Shown here in pieces: positions 42,274 to 51,786 of a DNA stretch of 64,000 nt. The number at the start of each line of letters is the position of its first letter. Position 1 is the stretch's first letter. Both the position numbers and the translations under genes were made by a program. Under the pieces are notes generated by a model, which was given only the letters and a program-made list of their open reading frames with translations, was not told where the DNA came from and did not search any database. Source of the stretch: Methylophaga sp. UBA3192 (GTDB lineage: Bacteria > Pseudomonadota > Gammaproteobacteria > Nitrosococcales > Methylophagaceae); contig DEXE01000002.1 of NCBI GenBank assembly GCA_002363955.1, forward strand, positions 186,001-250,000, written 5' to 3'.

Positions 42274-45200
42274 TTACCTGAATTGAAAATCAAGTTGCCG
42301 CCATGATTGTCTGCCTTCAAAACCGGGGCCCGGGTTTTCAACGGTGACTTCAATTTGACCGGAAGAACCACTGGTATATTTGTATTCACGTTGCCCACCA
42401 GCTTCTGAAGCGATACTAGGTGTAGGAATGATGCCTACTTCAGATTTTTTACCGCTTGCTGGTACGTCGACCCTGTCAGGGTCTGGATTGCCATCTGCAT
42501 CCAGGTCACAATTTGCAATGCATATATAGTCAGCTCTATCAAAATTACCATCATCATTCGTATCAAAAGGCGAGTATTGTAGTCTTGCTCCAGAGATGAA
42601 ATCCAACTCCATCAACCAGCTGGTTCCGCCATCCAGACACGGATCGTCTGAGGGTAGCAGAGTAGTAAAGATAACTTTTCCGTTCCGAATAATGGCATTA
42701 CTAACTTGTCGTTCACCGAGGTTACTTGCTGCCCCAGGACTTATTAAGTCAATAAACCAGCCCTTTTTATTAGCCCAATCAATTTTTGTATCAGAAGTGA
42801 CCCGGTAATCAGAACCGGAAACTCTTACTTCAGCATTGATCGTTTGTTGCAATAAATTATTACGAACTATTGGTGTTAAGGTCTCTTCAGCTTTATCCCA
42901 AATAGCATAAAAACTTTGCGTTATCTGCCCAGTTGCACTGTTATCACCTACTTCAAAATATTTCCCTGTACCAAACATTACCAGAAATCCCTTCGATGTT
43001 GGGTGACGCACAATTTGTGGGCGTGTGGTGATAGGCTGGACTTTATTTTTGTCCAATCCTTCACAATCATTTCCAAAGCAAGCTCTAAAAAGTGGAGCGG
43101 GGTCAGCTTCAGTGCCAAAGGCAAATCCCCAATTTTCGGTTTCAGGATCACTCACATCAATTTTCCACATATTGCCAAACAAATCTCCGGCATAAATGAA
43201 ATCAACAATGGAATCCCCATCGACGTCTATAGCTGCGGGAGAGGCAAAGCCATTTGGACGATCATTATCAGTGGGATCTTCTTCAGTGCCATTTTTTGTA
43301 TCAAACTTGGCAATAAATTCTCCATCAAAAAGATCGACTAAATACAGTACCGCGTTGCCAGTTGCACTATCATTTGAATTACCATCGCCATTGTTATCAA
43401 ATGTGTTGTTATACCCCCCGCTAAACAGAGCAGCCCATTGACCATTCTGTAACCTCACAATGCTGGGTTGACCAAAGGTATAACCCATATCAACACTGTC
43501 ACCATCAGTTTGATCGGTGTATTCCCAAAGCACCTTATTCGCTATTGTGCTTTCATCGGAAGATGAAACATTGGGGTTAGTCACATCTAAAGCAAAAATT
43601 CCTTGTCCCCCAGCACCTAGCCCAGAGACTAATATTGATTTCCAGGCATTTCCATTACTATCAAAGGCATCGACAATAGTTGGGCTACCATCTACATAAT
43701 ATCTATGGGTGTAATCTGGGTCAGTGAGCAGTGATAGACGTTCATATACTGCTCCAGGTACATAACTGAAAATTTCAGCACCTGTATTAGCGTTAAAGGC
43801 ATGGAGCATGCCATCATTTGCACCAACATAAACGACAGGTAACCTTGATTTATTATCTTCACGGAACGTTGAGTAAGGTTTAGCGTTTTCATCTGCACCT
43901 GAGCCCCAATTATCCGGATAACGTTGTATTGGAGCGGCTACTAATGCCGGATTAGAGTTTATGATATCGCCTAACAGATAGTTACGATTGCGAAATTCAC
44001 CATTGTTACTGATTTCATTGCTTTGATCGCCTCTGAGATAGTTCAGTATATTTTCATCATCACCCAGTAACGCTTGTTGTTCCTCGCTAATACCAGACCA
44101 ACGAAATGGTTTTCCACTAGCTCCATCATAAGTGATGATTTTTCTATCATTCGCTTCGGGAATAAGGGTTCTGGCATCCCATTCAGCTGGCATTATCAAA
44201 TTACCCAGATTTTCTCCGGGTGTTGTATTTATAGCAAATGAGAGTAGCTGGCCGCTCCAGTCCCGGCTATCAAACCGGGCCTGAAACACGCGACTGTTAC
44301 TAGATATGGAGCCTGAATTGAGGGCAACAGACGAGGCCGAAGATTCCTCCCGATCCTGGATGGCGAATAAAACATTTTCCAGTTCTTTTGCAAAGGTGTC
44401 AGGATCTGCTGCACTAAAAAACCCCCCACGAGCATTGACGGCGGCATGTAAAAAATCATCCTGTCTTGCGATACACGATGCGCCAGTACAGTTTGATGAA
44501 CCATAGTCTGGATCGCCCCAATCTATTGATGTACCTGCTTCAATAGCAGCAAAAGCGTCATCGGGATCAATGGACCCAGATACACCTAGCCCGACAGTAA
44601 AGGTTGTCATGTGTTGCCAAAATGCTGTATCAGTGTTGTTTGTCGGAACCCTGTTATCGAGATCCGTCCGAAGATCACGCTTCCAGTAATACATCGCGAC
44701 ATCAGCTAAAGTGTTGCTGATATTATCCTGAAACGGATCAACTGGTGAGTAAGAAAAGTCTGGTTCACCAGTTTCTGGATTGGTATTGGTGGTTGAGTTA
44801 TCAGTCGTGCCATCATTATTATCTGCTCTCGCGCCTGTTGCTGCATTTCCCGAACCACCGGATGCAGCCCCGTCCGACATAAGAATCGAATAACTTTGAC
44901 GGCAAATTAAATCTTCACCATTTAATTCTCCTGGAGTAGTGCTCCAGGGCCCACGCTGATCCGTTCTGGAAAAATATTCTCCCGCCCCCTGTAAAGCACG
45001 TCTTAAAGGCGTACCTTGAGCAGGGATATCGATCTCGTATAATCTGCTGTAGAAATCTTCTTTACTATCAATAAAAGCTCGAACCCCTGAGATTACTGCA
45101 CCAGTCGTTTCGCCATCGATAGAGGTGTTGCCTTTGTTGATTGCGCCAAAACCTACCCGTAAAGAGTCTGGTTGTGAAGAGAATGCCCTGCCTATACCTG

Positions 45201-46008
45201 CGCGGGAAGCAAAGATACGATTGCGGTGGTAGGTGTACCAATTGGCAAAATTTTCAATTTCCTGTGCATAGGTACACACACCACCACTGCATTCTTCTCT
45301 GTTTTCACGACCTTCACCGCTGTAGGTTGGTGTACTGGCGCGGATTTCAGTCCGGGTGTAATTATCGACATCCCATAAAGGACCATCTTCATTAATTATC
45401 TCCGCATTAATATCAGTGATTGCAGGACCAACATAGGTGGAATAAACCGCAGGATAAAATGTTCTGGTTTGGCTGTTATGACTATTGGTTCGGTTATCTA
45501 TCCAACGGGCTGACTGGGTATTGTCAGCTATTAAATTGCGTGTACCGAACTCAGGAAATAAGGGGCGGTTGGGCGCATTTGCAGGATCGGCGCTGGGCAT
45601 TTCATTACCTTCATCATCCACCCACGGCCGATATCTTATAGCTGGGTTGTAATACAGGGTATTTACAAGAGCAGAACGATAAGCAAGTCCCATAATGCTG
45701 TCAGCAGTAAAGCTGGGCACGCGAGTAGCGTTTGAATAATCCCCGTCACCATGCAAACCACTTACTCTTGGGTACACCCACATCTGATAATTGGTACAAC
45801 AACTTTGAGAAAATAAGTTGGTCAGCGCGTCTGGCATGGTTTCAAATTGCATGGAACCAGAGTCGTCGAGTAAAAACATTACATTAGGCGCAACCGAACC
45901 ACCAAGATAAAGCGGAACATTACTGAGATTCAAAGGGGCACTGTGGGTGCTGGTAGAGCCAAGCAGCAAAAAACCAAACAATAACTGCAGAAACGTAGAC
46001 TTGTTCAT
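42274..46008 (-). CDS. pilY1: PilY1, type IV pilus tip adhesin and biogenesis factor
   Basis: A 1244-residue exported protein. A signal peptide of about 23 residues is followed by a von Willebrand A-like region with the MIDAS DDSGSM (48-53). The C-terminal beta-propeller starts near 700 (VYVGANDGMLHAFNANTGAE) and carries an EF-hand-like calcium loop DVDGDSIVD near 920, as in PilY1 of Pseudomonas where Ca binding controls extension and retraction. The family works with minor pilins at the pilus tip in surface sensing and adhesion. It sits 2 bases after pilX in the order fimT-pilV-pilW-pilX-pilY1. Confidence 0.96.
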   Translation of the reverse strand: MNKSTFLQLLFGFLLLGSTSTHSAPLNLSNVPLYLGGSVAPNVMFLLDDSGSMQFETMPDALTNLFSQSCCTNYQMWVYPRVSGLHGDGDYSNATRVPSFTADSIMGLAYRSALVNTLYYNPAIRYRPWVDDEGNEMPSADPANAPNRPLFPEFGTRNLIADNTQSARWIDNRTNSHNSQTRTFYPAVYSTYVGPAITDINAEIINEDGPLWDVDNYTRTEIRASTPTYSGEGRENREECSGGVCTYAQEIENFANWYTYHRNRIFASRAGIGRAFSSQPDSLRVGFGAINKGNTSIDGETTGAVISGVRAFIDSKEDFYSRLYEIDIPAQGTPLRRALQGAGEYFSRTDQRGPWSTTPGELNGEDLICRQSYSILMSDGAASGGSGNAATGARADNNDGTTDNSTTNTNPETGEPDFSYSPVDPFQDNISNTLADVAMYYWKRDLRTDLDNRVPTNNTDTAFWQHMTTFTVGLGVSGSIDPDDAFAAIEAGTSIDWGDPDYGSSNCTGASCIARQDDFLHAAVNARGGFFSAADPDTFAKELENVLFAIQDREESSASSVALNSGSISSNSRVFQARFDSRDWSGQLLSFAINTTPGENLGNLIMPAEWDARTLIPEANDRKIITYDGASGKPFRWSGISEEQQALLGDDENILNYLRGDQSNEISNNGEFRNRNYLLGDIINSNPALVAAPIQRYPDNWGSGADENAKPYSTFREDNKSRLPVVYVGANDGMLHAFNANTGAEIFSYVPGAVYERLSLLTDPDYTHRYYVDGSPTIVDAFDSNGNAWKSILVSGLGAGGQGIFALDVTNPNVSSSDESTIANKVLWEYTDQTDGDSVDMGYTFGQPSIVRLQNGQWAALFSGGYNNTFDNNGDGNSNDSATGNAVLYLVDLFDGEFIAKFDTKNGTEEDPTDNDRPNGFASPAAIDVDGDSIVDFIYAGDLFGNMWKIDVSDPETENWGFAFGTEADPAPLFRACFGNDCEGLDKNKVQPITTRPQIVRHPTSKGFLVMFGTGKYFEVGDNSATGQITQSFYAIWDKAEETLTPIVRNNLLQQTINAEVRVSGSDYRVTSDTKIDWANKKGWFIDLISPGAASNLGERQVSNAIIRNGKVIFTTLLPSDDPCLDGGTSWLMELDFISGARLQYSPFDTNDDGNFDRADYICIANCDLDADGNPDPDRVDVPASGKKSEVGIIPTPSIASEAGGQREYKYTSGSSGQIEVTVENPGPGFEGRQSWRQLDFQFR

Positions 46009-46010
46009 GA

Positions 46011-46559
46011 TTAAAACCTCTTAGCCATAGTGCTTTGCAGCAAGACGCGTGATTGATTGCTACCACCAGTACCGCGTGCGGTTATTCGATAATATACCCG
46101 GCCAGTTGATGGCCCGCCCCCTGTGCCGACAACCAGATCGTCAGTGACAAATTGTTGATATTCGATAATATATCTTGGTGTGGTAATGGTTGATGTACCG
46201 GAATTTGTTTCAAATGTAATCGCAGTGGGAAAGGGAATTGCATTAGCTGCCCACCAGGCTGCATCACGTTCATGCCACCAGCTTTCAGCATTACCATCAT
46301 CAGGATCCATTACGTCAGCTACCCAGATATTGCCGGAGCCGGTATTGTTTGGATCAGGTTCAACAGTTAAACCTGAAATCCATGCCTCTGCGCCACGTAA
46401 TGCTATTTCTGTTGCTTGAAAAGCAATTTCAACGTCCATGGTATTAGCCGCCATTTTTTCGGCCATCGAACTGGTTCGCATTGCAGCAAGGCCAATCATC
46501 GTCATGATGACTAATATGACTAAACTTACAATAAGGGCAGCCCCGGTTTGATTTTTCAT
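46011..46559 (-). CDS. pilX: Type IV pilus minor pilin PilX
   Basis: A 182-residue prepilin-like protein. The leader MKNQTG precedes AALIVSLVILVIMTMIGLAAM, the hydrophobic helix that lacks the usual +5 Glu, normal for PilX. ALRGAEAWISGL near residue 53 and the C-terminal YYRITARGTGGSNQSRVLLQS are typical of PilX. It takes part in the tip complex and pilus initiation. It lies 12 bases after pilW and 2 before pilY1. Confidence 0.92.
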   Translation of the reverse strand: MKNQTGAALIVSLVILVIMTMIGLAAMRTSSMAEKMAANTMDVEIAFQATEIALRGAEAWISGLTVEPDPNNTGSGNIWVADVMDPDDGNAESWWHERDAAWWAANAIPFPTAITFETNSGTSTITTPRYIIEYQQFVTDDLVVGTGGGPSTGRVYYRITARGTGGSNQSRVLLQSTMAKRF

Positions 46560-46571
46560 TTACTGTTCCTG

Positions 46572-47582
46572 CTATGAAACACGATTACGTAAGGTGACTG
46601 TTCGGGTAAATACGCGTCTTAGGCGTCGATCAGCAGGTGTAACGGTAGCCCCTTCCAGGTTATAAGATTGGGCGCCATCCACCGTAAGATTATTTTCCAC
46701 GCTGACCATCACTAAACTGATACGAACACTGACAACGTTGTTCCAGTTGCCAACTTGATTTGCTGTTTGATATGCGTCAGCAGAGCCATTACCAGAAGTA
46801 TCTACACCATAACGAACTTGCATTGAATCAATGCCTTCAATTAATTCAACAGCATTGTCGTTCCCAGTTTTGCGATAGAGAGAGGGCACATTGTCAGGAT
46901 TGTTCGAGATAAAAAAGCTGTTGGTGGAAATTTTGTTAACCCAACCTGAACCAAAGTTATAACCTAATGTTTCGGTTGCATTTCCAGGCGTACCAGCCCC
47001 TGTAGCATGCTCTATAGTGCCGGCAGTGGGATCAGAAGTAATTTGAAAAATTGACCCAGCAACACAGTCATGAGCTAATACGATATCTCCAGCTTCCAGT
47101 CCATTATTGTTGCTAACTGTGATGGCAGCACTGCCCGGTGTGCCGGTTGTAGGATGTGAGACCACTCGCAATTCAGGCGGCTCAATAGTGCGTATGGTGA
47201 GAATATCTGAGCCACTTACAGAACTATTGGTACTGGCATCACGCGGTGGAGTCCATGAATTTGCTCCAGTTGCTTCTTGCCCTTCAATGGGGGTAGTGAT
47301 ATCCCATAAATAAGTATTAGGGGTATTCAGCATATTATTAATATTGAGAGCAGAACGTGTTGCACAGCCAAGATAGCCTGCACGTTCTATAGACTGCGTA
47401 AGAACTTTCATAGCGTAGCGGCCATTTTCCTGCAGTCGGGATTGAGCATCCTGAACACGATAAACCTGCCGGTTATTGACAAATAATTCGATAACACCTG
47501 CAACGAGAATCAACCCTAGGACAATAGCGACCATCAATTCTACTAATGATAAGCCTTGTTGTTTTTTTAGATGACTCATCAA
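46572..47582 (-). CDS. pilW: Type IV pilus minor pilin PilW
   Basis: A 336-residue prepilin. The leader ends in KKQQG, then LSLVELMVAIVLGLILVAGVIELF with Glu +5. RVQDAQSRLQENGRYAMKVL near 45 and a CATRSALNIN stretch follow, as in PilW. It connects the tip minor pilins with the fibre. Start overlaps the pilV stop by four bases. Two Met codons begin the protein; the first gives a two-residue longer leader. Confidence 0.93.
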   Translation of the reverse strand: MMSHLKKQQGLSLVELMVAIVLGLILVAGVIELFVNNRQVYRVQDAQSRLQENGRYAMKVLTQSIERAGYLGCATRSALNINNMLNTPNTYLWDITTPIEGQEATGANSWTPPRDASTNSSVSGSDILTIRTIEPPELRVVSHPTTGTPGSAAITVSNNNGLEAGDIVLAHDCVAGSIFQITSDPTAGTIEHATGAGTPGNATETLGYNFGSGWVNKISTNSFFISNNPDNVPSLYRKTGNDNAVELIEGIDSMQVRYGVDTSGNGSADAYQTANQVGNWNNVVSVRISLVMVSVENNLTVDGAQSYNLEGATVTPADRRLRRVFTRTVTLRNRVS

Positions 47583-48043
47583 ATAGCTCCACTAAGCGTA
47601 AAGCAAGAAGTGTTATTGCCTAACTCACAACTCGAATCAGTGTCAATCTGAGTTTCCGTCCACCCTATGGTAATGTCACAAATAAACTCGCTATTGGGAT
47701 TAAATGCCCCACAAGCTATTTGTCCCGTCCCATTGGGTAAATATTGAGAAAGTTTATTTCGCCACTCCACAATATCCGCATCCGCCATGTCACTGGTACT
47801 GCTGGGTGGCTCAGCATCAATATCTATTGCATAGTTTCCATTTTGGGCCGCATCACGGTTGGCCCGCATCATATCCAGCATATCTGCAGCCAAAAGCGCG
47901 GCCTGTGTACGAAACTCGGCAGTTTGATTGTGTTTTAAAGAAGTAATTTGTAAATGGGCCATACCAAGTAATCCAACAGCAAGAACAAATACGGCAATCA
48001 TTACTTCGAGTAATGTGAAACCACGTTGTTGTTTCATGGACAT
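47579..48043 (-). CDS. pilV: Type IV pilus minor pilin PilV
   Basis: A 154-residue prepilin. The leader MSMKQQRG is followed by FTLLEVMIAVFVLAVGLLGMA, then HLQITSLKHNQTAEFRTQAALLA, close to PilV. ICDITIGWTE and CFTLSG hold paired Cys. It overlaps fimT by ten bases and pilW by four, so the minor pilins are translationally coupled. Confidence 0.93.
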   Translation of the reverse strand: MSMKQQRGFTLLEVMIAVFVLAVGLLGMAHLQITSLKHNQTAEFRTQAALLAADMLDMMRANRDAAQNGNYAIDIDAEPPSSTSDMADADIVEWRNKLSQYLPNGTGQIACGAFNPNSEFICDITIGWTETQIDTDSSCELGNNTSCFTLSGAI

Positions 48044-48591
48044 ACTCCCCCCTGGGCAATTCTAGCCCTGCCGCCCGGACTGATAGTGATGTTCCTTTGA
48101 ATTGCTCCAGGAATACACAAACTGAATGTACCTATACCAAGCCCACCCCCTGCAGAAATGATTTCTCCAGAAGGCAAAAAAGTTAATCCGACTAGAAAAG
48201 CCCCGCCTGTCCTGATAGTGATATTGTTCCCCAACGCTTGTTGCTCCATTAACAAGCAATCCTGACCATCGACACTACAGTCTTTTATGTTCAAGTTTGC
48301 ATTAGGAATTTGTAGATCTCCATTCCAGTCGGTAAAAATACGCCATCCATCCTCCCAAACGCTATTTGTGTTACTTAGACGACGCATACTGACCCGAACA
48401 CCACGATTAATGGCTTCAGAACGAGCGACTTGTAGGGAAGACAGGAGATTATTTGCCTGAGTAGCGGCACGGTTTTCACGAATCATGGAGTTAAAGCTCG
48501 GGGCGGCAATTGCTACCAAGATGATGACCACGACCAAGGTAATCATTAATTCGATCAATGTGAAACCATTATTTGCCGCAAACTTTTTCAC
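48034..48591 (-). CDS. fimT: GspH/FimT-type minor pseudopilin
   Basis: A 185-residue prepilin with leader MKKFAANNG and helix FTLIELMITLVVVIILVAIAAPSF. The GspH domain includes NLLSSLQVARSEAINRGVRVSMR near 44 and WEDGWRIFTDWNGD, the FimT/FimU hallmark. It is the first gene of the minor pilin operon and likely its initiator. Upstream is 330 bases of DNA shared with the divergent flgB promoter. Confidence 0.92.
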   Translation of the reverse strand: MKKFAANNGFTLIELMITLVVVIILVAIAAPSFNSMIRENRAATQANNLLSSLQVARSEAINRGVRVSMRRLSNTNSVWEDGWRIFTDWNGDLQIPNANLNIKDCSVDGQDCLLMEQQALGNNITIRTGGAFLVGLTFLPSGEIISAGGGLGIGTFSLCIPGAIQRNITISPGGRARIAQGGVCP

Positions 48592-48921
48592 TTTGGTGAC
48601 GCTCCTTGTAGGTATTCGGTTTTAACGCTAAAAGCATTGTGGGTCAAGCACTTATGCTGGTTCATCACTATCTATTTTTTAAATACGTGAGCCAGTTGGC
48701 AAATGTATCGTCCATGCCAAAGTTTTCTTCAATCTACACATTAGTAAAAAGGGAATTATATCAGTTGTATCTGACTGATTATGCCGAGTGGCAATAGCTT
48801 GCCGCTTTGGTTTATTGAGTTTGTCGAAGAATGGTTAAGTTGTTGATAAGTAATGTAAATAATTTGTGGCATGCTTGATGCTTATCCAAGTGAAAGTGAA
48901 TGTTTGTTGTGGAGAAACAGC
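48592..48921. other. Divergent intergenic region between fimT and flgB
   Basis: 330 bases with no gene. It carries the sigma-54 promoter of flgB near its right end; the pilin promoter reading leftward was not located. A CTGATT/ATCAGT-like palindrome near 48763-48780 (ttatatcagttg, ctgactga) is weak. No RNA gene was seen. Confidence 0.6.
48867..48882 (+). promoter_or_regulatory. Sigma-54 promoter of flgB operon
   Basis: TGGCATGCTTGATGCT has GG (48868-48869) and GC (48880-48881) ten bases apart and agrees with TGGCACG, four bases, TTGC at all but two positions. The start would fall about 30 bases before the flgB ATG at 48922. Rod-hook operons under RpoN/FleR-type control are the norm in Pseudomonas and Vibrio. 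Confidence 0.72.
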
Positions 48922-49323
48922 ATGCCGATAAATTTTGATTCTGCCCTTGGTATTCATGCCGATGCATTGCGAATTCGCACCCAGCGTGCAGAAATGCTGG
49001 CAACCAATCTGGTGAATGCGGACACGCCAAACTTTAAAGCGAAGGATATGGATTTTCAAACGGCATTGCAGATGGCGGCATCCGGGCAAAAATCTGCCGC
49101 TTTGAACACCACCCATCAAAAACACCTTGCCGGTAACGGTGAAAATCCATTTGAGGCGGCAACGTTATACCGCACAACACTTCAGGATTCATTAGATGGC
49201 AATACGGTCGATGAGCAGGTAGAGCAGGCACAGTTTATGCAAAACGCTGTTCAATATCAGGCTAGCCTGGAATTTTTAGGTTCGCGCTTTCAGGGGCTGA
49301 CCAAGGCGATCAAAGGAGAATAA
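48922..49323 (+). CDS. flgB: Flagellar basal-body rod protein FlgB
   Basis: A 133-residue proximal rod subunit secreted by the flagellar type III apparatus without a signal peptide. The N-terminal MPINFDSALGIHADALRIR and ATNLVNADTPNFKAKDMDF hold the rod-protein ANxxTPG-type motif. The C-terminus KAIKGE ends the amphipathic helix. Start at 48922 has Shine-Dalgarno ggag (48911-48914); the longer frame from 48871 would overlap the promoter. flgC follows six bases later. Confidence 0.96.
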   Translation: MPINFDSALGIHADALRIRTQRAEMLATNLVNADTPNFKAKDMDFQTALQMAASGQKSAALNTTHQKHLAGNGENPFEAATLYRTTLQDSLDGNTVDEQVEQAQFMQNAVQYQASLEFLGSRFQGLTKAIKGE

Positions 49324-49329
49324 TCTGCC

Positions 49330-49743
49330 ATGTCATTATTTAATATTTTCGATATAGCAGGTAGCGGCATGAGTGCACAGTCACTGCGGCTTAATACCAC
49401 AGCCAGTAATCTGGCTAATGCAGATAGTGTCAGCAGCAGCGTGAATGAAACGTATCGTACCCGGCAACCCGTTTTTGCCACGGTCTTGGATGATGCTCAA
49501 CAAGGTTATAAATCAGGTTCTGTTCAGGTTCTTGGCGTTACGGAAAGTCAGGCACCGGTGCGTCAGGAATACAATCCTTCACACCCATTGGCTGATGAAA
49601 ATGGTTACGTTTATCACTCTAATGTGGATGCCATTGCAGAAATGGCAAATATGATGTCGGCATCTCGTTCGTATCAGAACAATGTTGAGATTGCCAACAC
49701 TTCCAAACAATTGCTGCTGCAGACTCTGCAGCTTGGCAAATAA
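49330..49743 (+). CDS. flgC: Flagellar basal-body rod protein FlgC
   Basis: A 137-residue proximal rod protein. SLFNIFDIAGSGMSAQSLRLN and TTASNLANADSV open it, YNPSHPLADENGYVYHSNV is central, and the C-terminal ANMMSASRSYQNNVEIANTSKQL is the FlgC helix. Length agrees with Salmonella FlgC (134). It is transcribed in order after flgB. Confidence 0.97.
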   Translation: MSLFNIFDIAGSGMSAQSLRLNTTASNLANADSVSSSVNETYRTRQPVFATVLDDAQQGYKSGSVQVLGVTESQAPVRQEYNPSHPLADENGYVYHSNVDAIAEMANMMSASRSYQNNVEIANTSKQLLLQTLQLGK

Positions 49744-49760
49744 CGCAGGGAGTCATTGAA

Positions 49761-50444
49761 ATGGCAATAAATGGTGTAAATGAAAATCCCTATGCTTTTC
49801 TCAACAGTACAAACAAGACAAGTTCAACTGAAGAGGAAAAGGATCCCGGCAAGTTGCAGATGGAGGATTTTATGTCCTTGATGACGACGCAGCTGATGAA
49901 TCAGGATCCACTCAAACCAATGGAGAGTGGTGATTTTCTCGGGCAAATCGCTTCTTTCAGCACAGTGAGTGGTATCAGTGATTTACAGGATTCATTTGCC
50001 AGTTTTGCTAAGGCAATGCAATCTGACCAGGCCTTACAAGGTTCTTCATTAGTTGGTCGTTCAGTGTTGGTTCCATCTTCAATTGGCGTGATGACAGCCG
50101 ACTCTCCAATGCGAGGACAGATTAATGTGGCTGAGCCCGTATCTAATTTAGAAATGAAGATATATAGCGATACGGGTGAGTTGGTCAGAACCATTCCGAT
50201 GGGAGCGGCATCTGGTTACACCAATTTTGAATGGGATGGTTTGAATAATGATGGTGAAGCCATGCCTGAAGGTGTTTATCAATTTATGGCAACAGGCACA
50301 GTTGATGGACAAAACACCGCCTTTGCTACTGCTGTGATGGCTAAAGTAGATAGCGTATTGGTGGGCTCTGGCGGGCAAGGCCTGACCATGAATCTGGCGG
50401 GTATCGGTTCGGTGCCATTTAGTGAAGTTCAAGAAATTATTTAA
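49761..50444 (+). CDS. flgD: Flagellar hook cap / hook assembly protein FlgD
   Basis: A 227-residue protein that caps the growing hook. KLQMEDFMSLMTTQLMNQDPLKPMESGDFLGQ-type segment (split here as LMTTQLMNQDPLKPM, near residue 40) is the FlgD signature. The central part has a FLG-Ig/tudor-like fold with GYTNFEWDGLNNDGEAMPEG near 155-175. It leaves when the hook is done and is replaced by FlgK. Confidence 0.95.
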   Translation: MAINGVNENPYAFLNSTNKTSSTEEEKDPGKLQMEDFMSLMTTQLMNQDPLKPMESGDFLGQIASFSTVSGISDLQDSFASFAKAMQSDQALQGSSLVGRSVLVPSSIGVMTADSPMRGQINVAEPVSNLEMKIYSDTGELVRTIPMGAASGYTNFEWDGLNNDGEAMPEGVYQFMATGTVDGQNTAFATAVMAKVDSVLVGSGGQGLTMNLAGIGSVPFSEVQEII

Positions 50445-50456
50445 GGGGTAAGCATC

Positions 50457-51740
50457 ATGTCATTTACTACAGCTCTAACAGGCCTTAATGCCGCCACTGC
50501 CGATTTGAATGTGAAATCAAACAATATTGCCAACATCAATACCATTGGTTTCAAAGGTTCACGAGCAGAGTTCGGTGATGTTTACGCCCTGTCAACGTTT
50601 GGTAACAGTAATACGGCTATCGGTACTGGTGTGGTACTGAATAACGTAGCTCAGCAATTCAACCAGGGAAATCTGGAAGTCACCAATAATTCACTGGATT
50701 TGGCGATAAGCGGTAATGGGCAGGGTTTTTTTGCACTTGCACCAGCTTTAGATACCCAGCAGGTTCTCTATAGCCGGGCAGGGGCTTTTAATATTAACCG
50801 CGATGGCTATATGACCAACAGTTCAGGTCAGTTTTTATTGGGGTTCCCAGTTAATGCTGATGGCAGTGTTTCATCTACAGCTTTGGGCGGAACAGATCCA
50901 ATTCGTTTGCCTGTATCGGCAGGTGTGCCCCGGGCAACCACGGAAGTTGATATAGCTGCAAATCTTCCCTCGACAGCTGATGATATTGATCCCGTGGCGA
51001 CACCTATCGATCCGACAGACCCTACGACTTATACCAATTCTACATCCAGCAATATTTTTGATTCTCTGGGTAATGAAAGTACGTTGACTTATTATTATCA
51101 AAAAACGGATGTTCCCAATGAATGGAATGTTCAGGTCTACATCAATGAGCCAGCTGGCAGTCAAACGATTGTGGAGTTCGGGGGCGGACAAACTACCAAA
51201 ACGCTAACCTTTGAACCAGCTTTAGGCGGAGCTCTGGATGCGGGTGTCACACCAACCGAAACGTACACTTTTACCGGTTTAAGCAGTGGTGCAGTGGGTT
51301 TGACTTTTGATATTAACTTTGCCGGCACCACTCAGAACTCGGCAGCTTTTGCCGTTTTGGATACCGATCAGAATGGCTTTCCGACTGGACGGCTGACTGG
51401 GCTGGATATTGATGATAGCGGCTTGGTTCAGGCTCAATACTCTAATGGTCAAACGACCAATGTTGCCAAGATTGTGTTGGCTGACTTTCCTAATCCGCAA
51501 GGGTTAAAACAGATAGGTAATACGGCATGGGAAGCCACACTGGATTCCGGTGATGTGCGTATCGGTGAGGCGGGAACCGGCAGTTTTGGTTTGATTCAGT
51601 CGGGTGCTTTGGAAACATCCAATGTGGATTTGACTAAAGAACTGGTTGGTTTAATTACAGCTCAGCGTAATTTCCAGGCGAACTCAAAAGCGATAGAAAC
51701 CAATAATGCTATCACCCAAACCATTATCAACCTGCGTTAA
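50457..51740 (+). CDS. flgE: Flagellar hook protein FlgE
   Basis: A 427-residue hook subunit. The N-terminal SFTTALTGLNAATADLNVKS and NNIANINTIGFKGSRAEFGD form the D0/D1 part, IGTGVVLNNVAQQFNQGNLE follows, and the C-terminal FGLIQSGALETSNVDLTKEL with QRNFQANSKAIETNNAI closes it. The central, variable D2/D3 domain lies about 140-340. Similar in length to Salmonella FlgE (403). Confidence 0.97.
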   Translation: MSFTTALTGLNAATADLNVKSNNIANINTIGFKGSRAEFGDVYALSTFGNSNTAIGTGVVLNNVAQQFNQGNLEVTNNSLDLAISGNGQGFFALAPALDTQQVLYSRAGAFNINRDGYMTNSSGQFLLGFPVNADGSVSSTALGGTDPIRLPVSAGVPRATTEVDIAANLPSTADDIDPVATPIDPTDPTTYTNSTSSNIFDSLGNESTLTYYYQKTDVPNEWNVQVYINEPAGSQTIVEFGGGQTTKTLTFEPALGGALDAGVTPTETYTFTGLSSGAVGLTFDINFAGTTQNSAAFAVLDTDQNGFPTGRLTGLDIDDSGLVQAQYSNGQTTNVAKIVLADFPNPQGLKQIGNTAWEATLDSGDVRIGEAGTGSFGLIQSGALETSNVDLTKELVGLITAQRNFQANSKAIETNNAITQTIINLR

Positions 51741-51786
51741 TTTCGCCAGAGTGAATGATGTTTAATACAGAAAAAAGAGGCTAATT

